Shown piece after piece: positions 7,169-14,817 of a stretch of DNA of 20,675 bases; position 1 is the first letter of the stretch; every line of letters begins with the position of its first letter. The stretch is from positions 2,018 to 22,692 of IMG/VR virus record IMGVR_UViG_3300000553_000305; one strand, written 5' to 3'. Origin of the DNA: a virus. A program made the position numbers and the translations under genes. The notes below the pieces were generated by a model. The model saw only the letters and a program-made list of their open reading frames with translations. It made no database searches and had not been told where the DNA came from.

Positions 7169-7927
7169 ATGACGTTACAAGATCAAATTACAGAATGGAT
7201 TAGAGACTATGCTGTCAAAGCTAACATGCGATCGTTAGTAGTAGGCATCAGTGGCGGCATTGATTCAGCTGTAGTCAGCGCACTTTGCGCTCGCACAGGA
7301 ATCAACACGATTGCTGTTACTATGCCTATCCGTCAACGTCCCGAATTACACGATCTTAGTATGCGCCAAGGACAGTGGCTTACACAGAATTACTCAAATG
7401 TATTTCACGAAGTAGTAGATTTAACTTCAACACTTGATCAATTCGAAACGGCCATGCTCACTTGTAATAGTCGGTATGATAACTTGCTGGGGTTTGCCAA
7501 CAGCCGCAGTCGACTACGCATGGTTACCTTATATCAAATTGCACAGAGCCGACAAGGTATTGTAGTAGGCACAGGTAATAAAGTAGAAGATTTTGGTGTA
7601 GGGTTTTATACCAAATATGGCGACGGTGGTGTAGATATCAGTCCTATTGCTGATTGCTACAAAACAGAAGTATGGCAAATGGGACGTGAATTAGGCATTC
7701 TACAAGATATTATCGATGCTCCTCCTACTGACGGTCTATGGGATGATGGACGCACTGATCAAGATCAGCTAGGCATGACTTATGCCGATTTGGAACTGGC
7801 TATGCAAATTGACGAAGGTGAATTTATTACCGAAGATTCATTCCTACAACAAAAATGTGAAAAGTATCGCGCTATTCGTCGCCGCAGCCTACATAAAATG
7901 AATCCTATTCCTGTGTTTAAAAAATAA
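7169..7927 (+). CDS. nadE: NH3-dependent NAD+ synthetase
   Basis: 252 residues. NadE adenylates nicotinate adenine dinucleotide and amidates it with ammonia to NAD+. The N-type ATP-pyrophosphatase P-loop G-I-S-G-G-I-D-S (26-33) is intact, followed by N-S-R-S-R-L-R-M (111-118), G-T-G-N-K-V-E (134-140) and K-Y-G-D-G-G (149-154), the conserved substrate-binding segments, and a C-terminal YRAIRRRSLHKM segment. No glutaminase domain, so free ammonia would be the nitrogen source. Slightly shorter than the E. coli enzyme (275 residues). Starts one base after the preceding gene, with AAAGGAAA upstream. In a phage it could replenish NAD+ during infection or counter NAD-depleting defences (inference). 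Confidence 0.93.
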   Translation: MTLQDQITEWIRDYAVKANMRSLVVGISGGIDSAVVSALCARTGINTIAVTMPIRQRPELHDLSMRQGQWLTQNYSNVFHEVVDLTSTLDQFETAMLTCNSRYDNLLGFANSRSRLRMVTLYQIAQSRQGIVVGTGNKVEDFGVGFYTKYGDGGVDISPIADCYKTEVWQMGRELGILQDIIDAPPTDGLWDDGRTDQDQLGMTYADLELAMQIDEGEFITEDSFLQQKCEKYRAIRRRSLHKMNPIPVFKK

Positions 7928-7990
7928 TAGCCAGGCATTCAAAACCAGATAAATTAGTCTGTAGCACTCAATATTATCTCAAGGACTAAA

Positions 7991-9229
7991 ATGAAAAAAA
8001 TAGGATTTATTGGCATCGGCAAGCTGGGTCTTGACTGTGCAGAAGTATTTGCTGAAAAGCACGAAGTTCGTGGTTACGATATCTATCCACGCACTAGCGA
8101 TAGTGTAAAAGTATGCAGTATCGAAGAAGTAGTTAACGAAAGCGAATGGATTTTTATCGCTGTTCCTACTCCGCATGCCGAAGGTTACGATGGGTCAATC
8201 CCATCAAGCCACATGACTCCTAAGGACTTTGGTCACGATGCTGTTATTGATGCAATTAATAACGTAAACAAGTATGCCACAGATTCTAAAAAAGTAGTTT
8301 TAATTTCTACAGTCTTACCAGGAACAACTCGTAATAAATTTGTTCCGTTACTAGACAAAAAACATCAGTTTGTTTACAATCCATATTTGATCGCCATGGG
8401 CTCAGTTAAATGGGACATGGTCAATCCCGAGATGATCATGTTAGGCACCGAAGACGGTAGCTTAACTGGTGTTGCTGGTGAGCTTCGTGAACTGTATGAA
8501 ACAATCATGCAGAACAATCCACGCTACGAAGTTGGCACATGGGATGAGTGCGAAGCTATTAAGATTTTTTACAACACATTTATTTCGGCTAAAGTTGGTC
8601 TTGTAAACATGATTCAAGACTTTGCTATGAAGATTGGCAATATTAACGTAGACGTTGTCACTGATGCTCTTGCTAAGTCTACCATGCGTATCATGGGTCC
8701 CAAGTATATGACTGCAGGTATGGGCGATGCAGGTGCTTGCCATCCACGTGACAATATTGCCTTGCGTTGGCTAGCAGCAGAATACGATATCGGTTATGAC
8801 TTGTTTGATACAGTCATGCATGCTCGTGAAATTCAAGCTAAAAACTTGGCCTTGTTCTTAGTTGATCAAGCACAACGTCTTAGTTTGCCGATTGTAATTC
8901 ACGGTAAAGCCTACAAACCAGACGTTGAATACTGTATCGGTAGTTACTCAACTCTAGTTGGATTTTATGTTCGAGAAGCAGGATTACCTGTTGTTTACGT
9001 TGATCCACTAGCAGATGACCGCACACATTGCCTAGACACAATTGATGGTCCAGCAGTATTTTTATGGGCACATAATCGCAAGATCACTTACGAATATACC
9101 GGTGATCAACTTGACACACAACCATACTGCGAAATTCAACCAGGTAGTGTTATTGTTGATCCGTGGCGTAAGTTACCATTTGACATGCCCGGTATCGCTG
9201 TGTTACACTATGGTAATACTAGAACCTAA
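7991..9229 (+). CDS. UDP-glucose/GDP-mannose dehydrogenase family protein
   Basis: 412 residues with the family's three parts. The NAD-binding N-terminus has G-I-G-K-L-G (8-13), D30 ending the second strand, and S-T-V-L-P-G-T-T (106-113). The central helical part has E-A-I-K191-I-F-Y-N and the catalytic-loop Cys250 in AGACHPRD, corresponding to the GGxCxPKD thiol that forms the thioester. The C-terminal domain has G-K-A-Y-K-P-D-V (305-312). Such enzymes oxidise a nucleotide-sugar C6 alcohol to a uronic acid in two NAD+-dependent steps. The Arg usually found near the end of the last motif is not obvious (CIGSYS). AAGGAC provides the ribosome-binding site. It follows nadE, which makes its cofactor, and precedes the SGNH pair. 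Confidence 0.85.
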   Translation: MKKIGFIGIGKLGLDCAEVFAEKHEVRGYDIYPRTSDSVKVCSIEEVVNESEWIFIAVPTPHAEGYDGSIPSSHMTPKDFGHDAVIDAINNVNKYATDSKKVVLISTVLPGTTRNKFVPLLDKKHQFVYNPYLIAMGSVKWDMVNPEMIMLGTEDGSLTGVAGELRELYETIMQNNPRYEVGTWDECEAIKIFYNTFISAKVGLVNMIQDFAMKIGNINVDVVTDALAKSTMRIMGPKYMTAGMGDAGACHPRDNIALRWLAAEYDIGYDLFDTVMHAREIQAKNLALFLVDQAQRLSLPIVIHGKAYKPDVEYCIGSYSTLVGFYVREAGLPVVYVDPLADDRTHCLDTIDGPAVFLWAHNRKITYEYTGDQLDTQPYCEIQPGSVIVDPWRKLPFDMPGIAVLHYGNTRT

Positions 9230-9237
9230 AGGACAGC

Positions 9238-9627
9238 ATGAAATTATTTGATCGATTTCTAAAAAAGAAAAAGCCAGAAGTTAAGGCCGAACCAAAGCCT
9301 AAGAAAGTAGAAAAGACCGAAAAGGAACTTGCTACCGAACGCGGCGAGCCTTACGTAACTATTGTAAGTATGGAAGTCGATCCTAATAATATTCAAAACG
9401 GTGCATTTGAATTGGATTGGAATGACAAGTTTGTCGCTAATCTAATTCGTGCCGGCTATCAAATGGATCCAAAAGATGCCGACTCCGATATTGTAGACCG
9501 TTGGTTCACCGCAGTATGTCGTAACATAGTATTAGAAACCTACGAACAATACCGTGCAATGGATCCAGAACGTGATCGACTAGTTAAGACTCGTAATATC
9601 GGCGACGGACGTTCGGAGGTATCATGA
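9238..9627 (+). CDS. conserved T4-like phage hypothetical protein
   Basis: 129 residues. The N-terminus (KLFDRFLKKKK) is a short amphipathic helix followed by a Lys/Glu/Pro-rich disordered stretch to ~residue 35. The remainder is folded: GEPYVTIVSMEVDPNN, then FELDWNDKFVANLIRAGYQ and DIVDRWFTAVCRNIVLETYEQY, an alpha/beta arrangement I recall from uncharacterised cyanophage proteins. No catalytic motif is seen. GGACAGC lies just before the start, and the stop is coupled to the next gene by ATGA. Function unknown. Confidence 0.7.
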   Translation: MKLFDRFLKKKKPEVKAEPKPKKVEKTEKELATERGEPYVTIVSMEVDPNNIQNGAFELDWNDKFVANLIRAGYQMDPKDADSDIVDRWFTAVCRNIVLETYEQYRAMDPERDRLVKTRNIGDGRSEVS

Positions 9628-10274
9628 TTTTAGGCATAGGCGATAGTAACTTATATCCGGCCTGCACAGAATCAGACCAGCCTATCGACACTACTAATAT
9701 AATAGTAGAGTTTAGTCGACAACTGAATACGTCATTTAGTTGTTGGGCTAAGAATGGTGCTAGTAATTACTGGATTGAAAATCATCTTGACTATTTTCTA
9801 GCAGATCCAAGATGGGAACCAGATACTATGTTGTTTGTTGGTTGGACTAGCTTCGAACGTGAAGAATGGCCTTGGTTATACAACAACATTAGTGTATGCG
9901 GCGGTCCAGATTTTGGCATGCCTGAGCCAATGAAAGCTAGATTTAATCAATGGAAAACTACGCTAACTGGTGAATACTATCGCAAGATGACTGAGTTTTG
10001 GCATGATAGAATTTATGCTATACATTTAAAGTTACGCAATCGTGGGGTGCCACACTTGTTTTGGACTACTTATAATAACTTTAAAGAAATTAGCAATCAG
10101 CAAGATTGGCATGGAAATTTCTACAAGCCCTACGACAATAATGGATGCATGGCTAAGTTTTTTGAATCAAATAATTTGCCGGCCAATATTAACGATCCGT
10201 TCCATTACGGGCCAGATGCTCAGGCTGCCTGGGCTTTAGAATTAAGTCAATACGCCCAAGAAAATAATCTATGA
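9624..10274 (+). CDS. SGNH/GDSL-like hydrolase, first of a tandem pair
   Basis: 216 residues. Block I is I-G-D6...G-D-S at 6-8 right at the N-terminus, the usual nucleophile Ser position of SGNH hydrolases. D191-P-F-H194 near the C-terminus fits the DxxH block. The middle carries FVGWTSFEREEWPW and N-G-A-S-N, possible oxyanion-hole residues. SGNH enzymes remove acetyl or acyl groups from sugars and lipids, and some phages use them on capsule or O-antigen. It is a diverged paralogue of the next gene (shared W-T/S-x-F/W-E-R-E-E-W and H-F/Y-G-x-D-A). No signal peptide, so it acts in the cytoplasm or is packaged. Coupled on both sides by ATGA. Confidence 0.65.
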   Translation: MILGIGDSNLYPACTESDQPIDTTNIIVEFSRQLNTSFSCWAKNGASNYWIENHLDYFLADPRWEPDTMLFVGWTSFEREEWPWLYNNISVCGGPDFGMPEPMKARFNQWKTTLTGEYYRKMTEFWHDRIYAIHLKLRNRGVPHLFWTTYNNFKEISNQQDWHGNFYKPYDNNGCMAKFFESNNLPANINDPFHYGPDAQAAWALELSQYAQENNL

Positions 10275-10975
10275 TTTTGTATGTCAATGGCGATAGTCAC
10301 ACCGCTGGTGCTGAAGCTGTAAACACACACGCATTTGCTGAAGACGACCCTGATTTATTCTATCTAGGTCGAGCACCGCATCCTGAAAATCTTGCAGTTA
10401 CCTGGGGAAAACTATTAAGCCTGGCTCTTAATTCTGGATTTCACTGTGGAGCCGAAAGTGCTAGTAGTAATGCTAGAATACTTAGAACTACTCGTGCCTG
10501 GCTGGAAGAAAGAAAACACAGCGTCGAAGACAAGTTAGTTATTATACAATGGTCAACTTGGGAGCGTGAGGAATGGGAATATAATGGAGTTGTTTATCAA
10601 GTCAACGGCAGTGGTATTGATCACGTTCCAGCCGAAGCTGCAGAACGCTACCGCAACTATATAATTGGGCTCGACTGGCAAGCTAAAACCGAAGAAGCAC
10701 ACGATCAAATCTGGGAGTTCCACTTAGAATTAACTGCCCAAAATATACCACACGTTTTCCTTAATGGCAACAATGACTTTTCTAAAATTGCCGATCAAAA
10801 GGATTGGGGCGTTAATTACATTGGTCCTTACGATTCAGCCAGCACATTTGACAAACAAATTCGTTTAGCTGGTTATCAAACCGTTACCCCAAATTCTTAC
10901 CATTTTGGTAAGGACGCACACGCTTGGTGGTTTAAACGCATGCTCGATTATCTAATGTCCAACAAGTTTATTTGA
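10271..10975 (+). CDS. SGNH/GDSL-like hydrolase, second of a tandem pair
   Basis: 234 residues. Opens with V-N-G-D-S-H-T-A-G (5-13), a clear SGNH block I with Ser9. The C-terminal catalytic His is probably H211 in N-S-Y-H-F-G, meaning the Asp of the DxxH block is Asn (N208). In between are SSNARILRTTRAW and QWSTWEREEWEYNG. I recall proteins beginning NGDSHTAGAE in T4-like marine phages, all uncharacterised. It shares length, layout and two conserved blocks with the preceding gene, which points to duplication and divergence. Its stop TGA lies inside the -35 box of the next promoter. Confidence 0.7.
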   Translation: MILYVNGDSHTAGAEAVNTHAFAEDDPDLFYLGRAPHPENLAVTWGKLLSLALNSGFHCGAESASSNARILRTTRAWLEERKHSVEDKLVIIQWSTWEREEWEYNGVVYQVNGSGIDHVPAEAAERYRNYIIGLDWQAKTEEAHDQIWEFHLELTAQNIPHVFLNGNNDFSKIADQKDWGVNYIGPYDSASTFDKQIRLAGYQTVTPNSYHFGKDAHAWWFKRMLDYLMSNKFI

Positions 10976-11000
10976 CAAATTAATCAATATTTGTTATACT
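10972..11000 (+). promoter_or_regulatory. sigma-70 promoter with +1 at the start codon
   Basis: TTGACA (10972-10977), 17-base spacer, TATACT (10995-11000), then 6 bases to ATG 11007. The -35 overlaps the stop of the preceding gene. Predicted transcript is leaderless. Confidence 0.88.
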
Positions 11001-11006
11001 AGTTGT

Positions 11007-12005
11007 ATGAAATATGTTCTTATCGATACGGCTAATATGTTCTTTCGTGCCAGGCATGGTGCTTTTCGTGCCGCTGACACGTGGGAGAAAATTGGATTTG
11101 CCCTCCATGTAACCCTAATGAGTGCCAACAAGGTAGCCAGACGTTTTGAAGCTGATCATGTGGTATTTGCCTTAGAAGGGCGAAGCTGGCGTAAGGACAT
11201 GTATAAACCCTACAAAAATAATCGTGCTGTAGCCCGTGCGGCTCTAACAGAAGAGCAAGCAGAAGAAGATAAAATGTTCTGGGAAACGTATGATAATTTG
11301 ACTAAATACTTGAGTGAGAGGACCAACTGTAGTGTAATACGTTGTCCTACCGCAGAAGGCGACGATATCATAGCTCGCTGGATTGCACTACACCCCCAAG
11401 ATGAACATGTTATTATTAGTAGTGACACTGACTTTGTTCAATTAGTATCACCAAACGTCAAACAATATAATGGAATTACAGACGAATTAATTACAATAGA
11501 AGGAATCTTTGATGCAAAAGGTAAGCCAGTTATTGACAAGAAAAGCAAGGAGCCTAAGACTATTCCTGATCCGCAGTGGCTTCTCTTCGAGAAGTGTATG
11601 CGCGGCGACTCAAGTGATAATGTCTTCTCGGCATTCCCTGGCGTTCGGACGAAAGGCACCAAAAACAAAGTCGGCTTACAAGAAGCGTTTCTTGATAAGG
11701 ATAAAAAAGGCTACAACTGGAACAACCTTATGTTGCAAAGATGGAGCGACCCAGACGGTGTTGAGCATCGTGTCTTAGATGATTACGAGCGTAACAGAAC
11801 ATTGATAGACTTAACAGCACAGCCCGAAGAAATTAAACAAGTAGTAGACTCTGCCATTCGTGAACAAATTAGTCACAAGGACATCGGCCAAGTTGGTGTG
11901 CGCTTTATGCAGTTCTGTGGCAAGTATGAATTAAACAAATGTAGCGAGTCCGCCGATAGTTTTGGACGTTGGCTAAATGAAACATATAAAGGAATACTAG
12001 CTTGA
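11007..12005 (+). CDS. rnh: 5'-3' exonuclease / flap endonuclease (T4 RNase H-like)
   Basis: 332 residues. FEN-family enzyme expected to remove RNA primers and 5' flaps during phage replication. Metal-binding acids appear in order: D7 (VLIDTANMFFRA), D-K-M-Y-K-P-Y-K (RKDMYKPYKNNR, ~62-73; the arch Lys/Arg region), E117-G-D-D120, S-D140-T-D142, and the helix-hairpin-helix region around G200-D-S-S-D-N205 followed by FPGVRTKG. The length suits T4 RNase H (305 residues) with a slightly longer insert around 160-190 (DAKGKPVIDKKS). Expression starts from a consensus promoter whose +1 coincides with the ATG, so no ribosome-binding site is present. Coupled to the next gene by TTGA. Confidence 0.88.
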   Translation: MKYVLIDTANMFFRARHGAFRAADTWEKIGFALHVTLMSANKVARRFEADHVVFALEGRSWRKDMYKPYKNNRAVARAALTEEQAEEDKMFWETYDNLTKYLSERTNCSVIRCPTAEGDDIIARWIALHPQDEHVIISSDTDFVQLVSPNVKQYNGITDELITIEGIFDAKGKPVIDKKSKEPKTIPDPQWLLFEKCMRGDSSDNVFSAFPGVRTKGTKNKVGLQEAFLDKDKKGYNWNNLMLQRWSDPDGVEHRVLDDYERNRTLIDLTAQPEEIKQVVDSAIREQISHKDIGQVGVRFMQFCGKYELNKCSESADSFGRWLNETYKGILA

Positions 12006-13189
12006 TTACTGATAGTAAAACATTTTGCCCATTACCATGGACTCAATTGATTTTTAAACCTATCGGGGGTGTTGGTGTTTGCTCGTTCTCTCCAAAAATT
12101 GGAAATATTGTAGAAACTCCTATACAAGAAATTATAAACAGCAATACTATAAATGAAATAAAACAAGCTATAAAAAACGGTGAATGGCATAAAAATTGTA
12201 ACTATTGCCAACATTCAGAATTGCACGGTGGTGATTCTCAAAGAATCACCGAACTAAAGTGTATGACCGATGATACAAAACAAAAAATTAATCAAGAAGT
12301 TGATGCTTTTAAGGATATTGTATTAAATTGGGAAACCGATTGTAATTTGTCTTGTAACTATTGTGGGCCTCAATTAAGTAGCACGTGGAGACAAAAGAAA
12401 GGTATTAAATTAGTTCCTGTGGAAATAGCACAAGAAGAGCAGGCTGTTTCAGTAACAATGGATTATTTAATTAGTCGGCATAATGACATTGATCGTATAT
12501 TATTATTAGGTGGCGAACCATTGATGCAAAAAAACTTAGTAAAGTTTTTTGAAAATTTGCCCGCTAATAAAAAATATCGTGTTACAATTGCAACAAATCT
12601 TAGTGTTAATTTGAAAAAAAATCCTTTATTCAAATTAATGTTAAAAAGTAAAAATTTAGGAATTAATTGGTTAATTAGTTTTGACAACATCGGCGATCAA
12701 TTTGAATATGTGCGCGATGGTGCAAGTTGGGAAATATTTGAAAATAACATAAAAATTTTAAAAGAAAATACCGAATACGATATTGCAGCTCATCTCACTT
12801 ACAGTTTATATTGTGTCGACAGTTTAAAAGAATATTACGATTATTGCACAAAAAATAATTTACGAATTGAAGTAGGGAATTTAAGCACTCCGGTGGAACT
12901 TAACGTAACTAATGCTCCTAAAGAAATTCGTATGAGAGCTATAGAGGAAATTGACCAAATTTTAATTTCTTATAATAATGATGATATAAGTTTAGATATA
13001 TTACGTAATTATAAATCGATGTTAGAAAAAGCAGTGCCATATAAATCAGGTGGCGACAAGGATTATATTAAAGCTCAAAATATTTTAAATTTTAATTCTA
13101 GACTAGAAACAGAATTAAACAAAAATAAAAAATTTGAAGATCTTTGGCCTGAGTTACATAACATTCTAAAAAAGGTTCAAAATGATTAA
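12002..13189 (+). CDS. radical SAM protein with extra cysteine (twitch/SPASM-like) motifs
   Basis: 395 residues, starting with TTG 12002 that overlaps the upstream stop (TTGA); no ATG lies near. C114-x3-C118-x2-C121 (CNLSCNYC) is the canonical radical-SAM cluster loop, and L-L-G-G-E-P (168-173) follows. An N-terminal region has FCPLPW (C9), VCSFS (C27) and C66-N-Y-C69 plus C87, resembling the auxiliary-cluster pattern normally at the C-terminus of SPASM/twitch enzymes, here before the barrel. Similar 'twitch domain' radical SAM proteins are frequent in marine T4-like phages; substrates unknown, often peptides. The C-terminal ~100 residues are helical and charged. It is markedly richer in A+T than its neighbours, so it may have been acquired separately. 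Confidence 0.82.
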   Translation: MITDSKTFCPLPWTQLIFKPIGGVGVCSFSPKIGNIVETPIQEIINSNTINEIKQAIKNGEWHKNCNYCQHSELHGGDSQRITELKCMTDDTKQKINQEVDAFKDIVLNWETDCNLSCNYCGPQLSSTWRQKKGIKLVPVEIAQEEQAVSVTMDYLISRHNDIDRILLLGGEPLMQKNLVKFFENLPANKKYRVTIATNLSVNLKKNPLFKLMLKSKNLGINWLISFDNIGDQFEYVRDGASWEIFENNIKILKENTEYDIAAHLTYSLYCVDSLKEYYDYCTKNNLRIEVGNLSTPVELNVTNAPKEIRMRAIEEIDQILISYNNDDISLDILRNYKSMLEKAVPYKSGGDKDYIKAQNILNFNSRLETELNKNKKFEDLWPELHNILKKVQND

Positions 13190-13358
13190 AGAAATATTTG
13201 TAGTATTATTATTCACTGCATTTTGTATTACTTGCATTTTGTTGGTCGGATGGCCTGCCCAACATGTAACAGTAAAGTATGATTGTAGTATTGCAGAGAT
13301 TAGTCCCGACTATCCTGTGGAAGTAAAAGAAGCATGTCGAAAAAGGAATATTAAATGA
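13182..13358 (+). CDS. small membrane-anchored phage protein
   Basis: 58 residues. The ATG at 13182 overlaps the end of the radical SAM gene by 8 bases. Residues ~4-24 (EIFVVLLFTAFCITCILLVGW) form one hydrophobic segment; the rest (VKYDCSIAEISPDYPVEVKEACRKR) contains two cysteines about 24 residues apart that could form a disulphide outside the inner membrane. The phrase with AEISPDYP and VKEACR resembles small conserved proteins of T4-like cyanophages as I recall them. It fills the gap between two coupled genes, and its stop overlaps the next ATG (ATGA, 13355-13358). Confidence 0.75.
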   Translation: MIKEIFVVLLFTAFCITCILLVGWPAQHVTVKYDCSIAEISPDYPVEVKEACRKRNIK

Positions 13359-13813
13359 CATTAATAGCTAAACCCGTAATTGATAAACAATTCTGGATCT
13401 TGCAAGAAAATAATCGCAAGGTTGGAAATATTGAAGCCTGCGATGGTGGATATCAAGTTAAGATCAACGACCAAGTGGCACAATTTAAAACAATTAAATT
13501 GGCGGCACGAACTGTCGATATTGAATTTGTTCCAGCATTTAAAATCACTCGACCTAAAACTACCGTGGATCACGTCCATGGATATCCAGTTGCCGGTCGA
13601 GTATATAATCCCATGTGGGATGTCAGTCAACAACTGCCAGTCTATACCAAAACTAACAAAAGTAAAAGTTGGTTTGCCGCAGGATGGTATAATGTTAAGA
13701 AAGGTCGGCATTGGAGAACTGTCTTAGCACCAAAATTAATTGTGTTACAAAGATACCCTTATCAAGGTCCATACTATACTCAAGAAGACGCCAATGACCA
13801 TTCATCTAAATAA
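13355..13813 (+). CDS. conserved phage hypothetical protein
   Basis: 152 residues. Mostly beta by appearance: an N-terminal half of short strands (FWILQENNRKVGNIEACDGGYQVKI) and a second half rich in Tyr, Trp, Pro and Lys (HGYPVAGRVYNPMWDV, then WFAAGWYNVKKGRHWRTVLAPKL). The pattern resembles uncharacterised cyanophage proteins, but no catalytic motif is visible. Coupled by ATGA to the small membrane protein before it and overlapping the next gene by 20 bases. Confidence 0.7.
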   Translation: MTLIAKPVIDKQFWILQENNRKVGNIEACDGGYQVKINDQVAQFKTIKLAARTVDIEFVPAFKITRPKTTVDHVHGYPVAGRVYNPMWDVSQQLPVYTKTNKSKSWFAAGWYNVKKGRHWRTVLAPKLIVLQRYPYQGPYYTQEDANDHSSK

Positions 13814-14003
13814 ATTTGTTGACCGTGTGCGCGGCTTTGAATCTCGTGGCGCCAAAGATTTTATTATGAGTCTTAAAGACGCACAAGACTTACACGCTGA
13901 TATTACCAGATTGTTACTAGAGTTGCGTGAGTTGCGTGATCAAACAGCTAAAGTTGCCCAAGAAGAAGTAATTACAGTTAAAATGGATGGTGGATCATTC
14001 TAA
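13794..14003 (+). CDS. small coiled-coil-like phage protein
   Basis: 69 residues from ATG 13794; an upstream in-frame codon would extend deeper into the previous gene. The centre (SLKDAQDLHADITRLLLELRELRDQTAKVAQEE) has leucines and other hydrophobics in a heptad-like pattern, suggesting a two-helix or coiled-coil protein that probably forms oligomers. It ends in a short strand (VITVKMDGGSF). It overlaps the preceding gene by 20 bases. Function unknown; T4-like phages carry similar small helical proteins. Confidence 0.65.
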   Translation: MTIHLNKFVDRVRGFESRGAKDFIMSLKDAQDLHADITRLLLELRELRDQTAKVAQEEVITVKMDGGSF

Positions 14004-14020
14004 AACTACCTATATTTCTA

Positions 14021-14028
14021 GATAAATA
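14021..14028 (+). promoter_or_regulatory. possible late-type promoter GATAAATA
   Basis: GATAAATA in the 45-base gap before the 14049 gene. The predicted start near 14034 would leave a ~15-base leader with TAGGAG, a normal ribosome-binding site. An ATG at 14044 in the leader closes at once (ATG ATA TGA). Confidence 0.4.
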
Positions 14029-14048
14029 AAATATAGGAGTTTAATGAT

Positions 14049-14336
14049 ATGAGTCGCCCAAAACCCAGCGTATTAATCGAACACACAAACAAGGCCACCT
14101 ACAAGAGCGAGCAAGTGTTAGCCTCTGAAGGAGTATGGGCAGTGTTTTATGATGCCAAGCCGATTAATCTTAAGACTAGTCACATGCTTGTGCAATACCC
14201 CGGACCTAAATATAAAAAGGTCTCTTTCTCTAATCCAGGTCATGCTATCAACCTGGCTCGCAAACTTAACACACAATTTAAAAGTGACAAGTTCACAGTA
14301 GTGTTACTTAAAGCTGGCGAGCAAGTTTATCCTTGA
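14049..14336 (+). CDS. conserved phage hypothetical protein
   Basis: 95 residues with an alpha/beta look: strand (VWAVFYDAKPINLKT), strand (HMLVQYPGPKYKKVSF), helix (PGHAINLARKLNTQF) and final strand (KFTVVLLKAGEQVY). The central YPGPKYKK...SNPGHA...KLN phrase is one I recall from T4-like cyanophage hypothetical proteins. TAGGAG upstream is a good ribosome-binding site. The next gene begins one base after its stop. No enzymatic motif seen. Confidence 0.72.
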   Translation: MSRPKPSVLIEHTNKATYKSEQVLASEGVWAVFYDAKPINLKTSHMLVQYPGPKYKKVSFSNPGHAINLARKLNTQFKSDKFTVVLLKAGEQVYP

Positions 14337-14337
14337 T

Positions 14338-14709
14338 GTGCGAGACAAAAAGAAACTCACTGAAGAATTAGTTAAACTTATCCCCGAGGAGGATCGCACC
14401 AACTTGTCATCTACTATGCATGCTTGGTGGTTTAATATTCGACGTAACGGCGGAATGAGATTAACTACTATCGGCTATCAAACATTTACCGAAGACCTCG
14501 ATCTAGAACATTACTCTTATCCTATCGATAACCCTATGTTGTTTAACCAACAGACTATATTAAAATTAGATCGCAAAATGCAGATGCCTTACTACATCGA
14601 CGTAGTTAAGAAGATACCCAAAAGGATTGTGTTTTTTGGTAGCAAAGAAGCAGTAATGGTAAACCTGTATGGAAATCTACAGCAATTTCTTGACAATTAT
14701 AATCCTTAG
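14338..14709 (+). CDS. conserved phage hypothetical protein
   Basis: 123 residues, start GTG 14338 one base after the previous stop, so probably translated by reinitiation. The N-terminus is helical and charged. The middle has NIRRNGGMRLTTIGYQTF and LDRKMQMPYYIDVVKK, and the end VFFGSKEAVMVNLYGNLQQFLDN; this order of a G-G-x-R-L-T segment, an L-D-R-K...P-Y-Y segment and an L-Y-G-N-L segment matches uncharacterised T4-like cyanophage proteins. The last codons (LDNYNP) are shared with the -35 and spacer of the tRNA promoter. Confidence 0.72.
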   Translation: MRDKKKLTEELVKLIPEEDRTNLSSTMHAWWFNIRRNGGMRLTTIGYQTFTEDLDLEHYSYPIDNPMLFNQQTILKLDRKMQMPYYIDVVKKIPKRIVFFGSKEAVMVNLYGNLQQFLDNYNP

Positions 14710-14718
14710 TGTTATACT
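14690..14718 (+). promoter_or_regulatory. sigma-70 promoter for the tRNA with anticodon CAT
   Basis: TTGACA (14690-14695), 17-base spacer, TATACT (14713-14718). The -35 lies inside the last codons of the preceding gene and the stop codon in the spacer. The mature 5' end of the tRNA (14727) is 9 bases after the -10, so the primary transcript would carry only 1-3 extra bases. Confidence 0.88.
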
Positions 14719-14726
14719 ATAAATTA

Positions 14727-14802
14727 GGGCGGGTAGCTTAAGAAGTAAAGCGTCAAACTCATAATTTGGGGAGTGCGGGTGCAAGTCCTGCCCCGCCCAC
14801 CA
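14727..14802 (+). tRNA. tRNA with anticodon CAT (elongator Met or Ile2)
   Basis: 76 bases with encoded CCA. Acceptor GGGCGGG/CCCGCCC is perfect; D stem GCTT/AAGC; anticodon stem TCAAA/TTTGG with loop CTCATAA; T stem GCGGG/CCTGC. It pairs at 1-72, so it is not the initiator. Elongator Met and lysidine-modified Ile (AUA) share this anticodon and cannot be told apart here. Odd: the D loop (AAGAAGTA) lacks the GG pair, and the T loop is TGCAAGT, with G where the universal T55 stands. Confidence 0.92.
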
Positions 14803-14805
14803 ATA

Positions 14806-14812
14806 CTAAATA
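14806..14812 (+). promoter_or_regulatory. late-type promoter CTAAATA with +1 at the start codon
   Basis: CTAAATA, a late-promoter form described for T4-like cyanophages, followed by 5 bases and ATG 14818. With T4 late spacing (motif ending at -6) the +1 is the A of ATG. Confidence 0.5.
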
Positions 14813-14817
14813 TCTAT

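Noticed and set aside
13806-13812. CTAAATA late-type motif
   Set aside because: It lies in the coding overlap of two genes with no start codon at a fitting distance; expected by chance in A+T-rich DNA, as is a similar motif near 5783.
14773-14817. Earlier start for the 14818 gene inside the tRNA
   Set aside because: The extra codons are the tRNA's T arm and acceptor strand; the first ATG after the tRNA is the sensible start.
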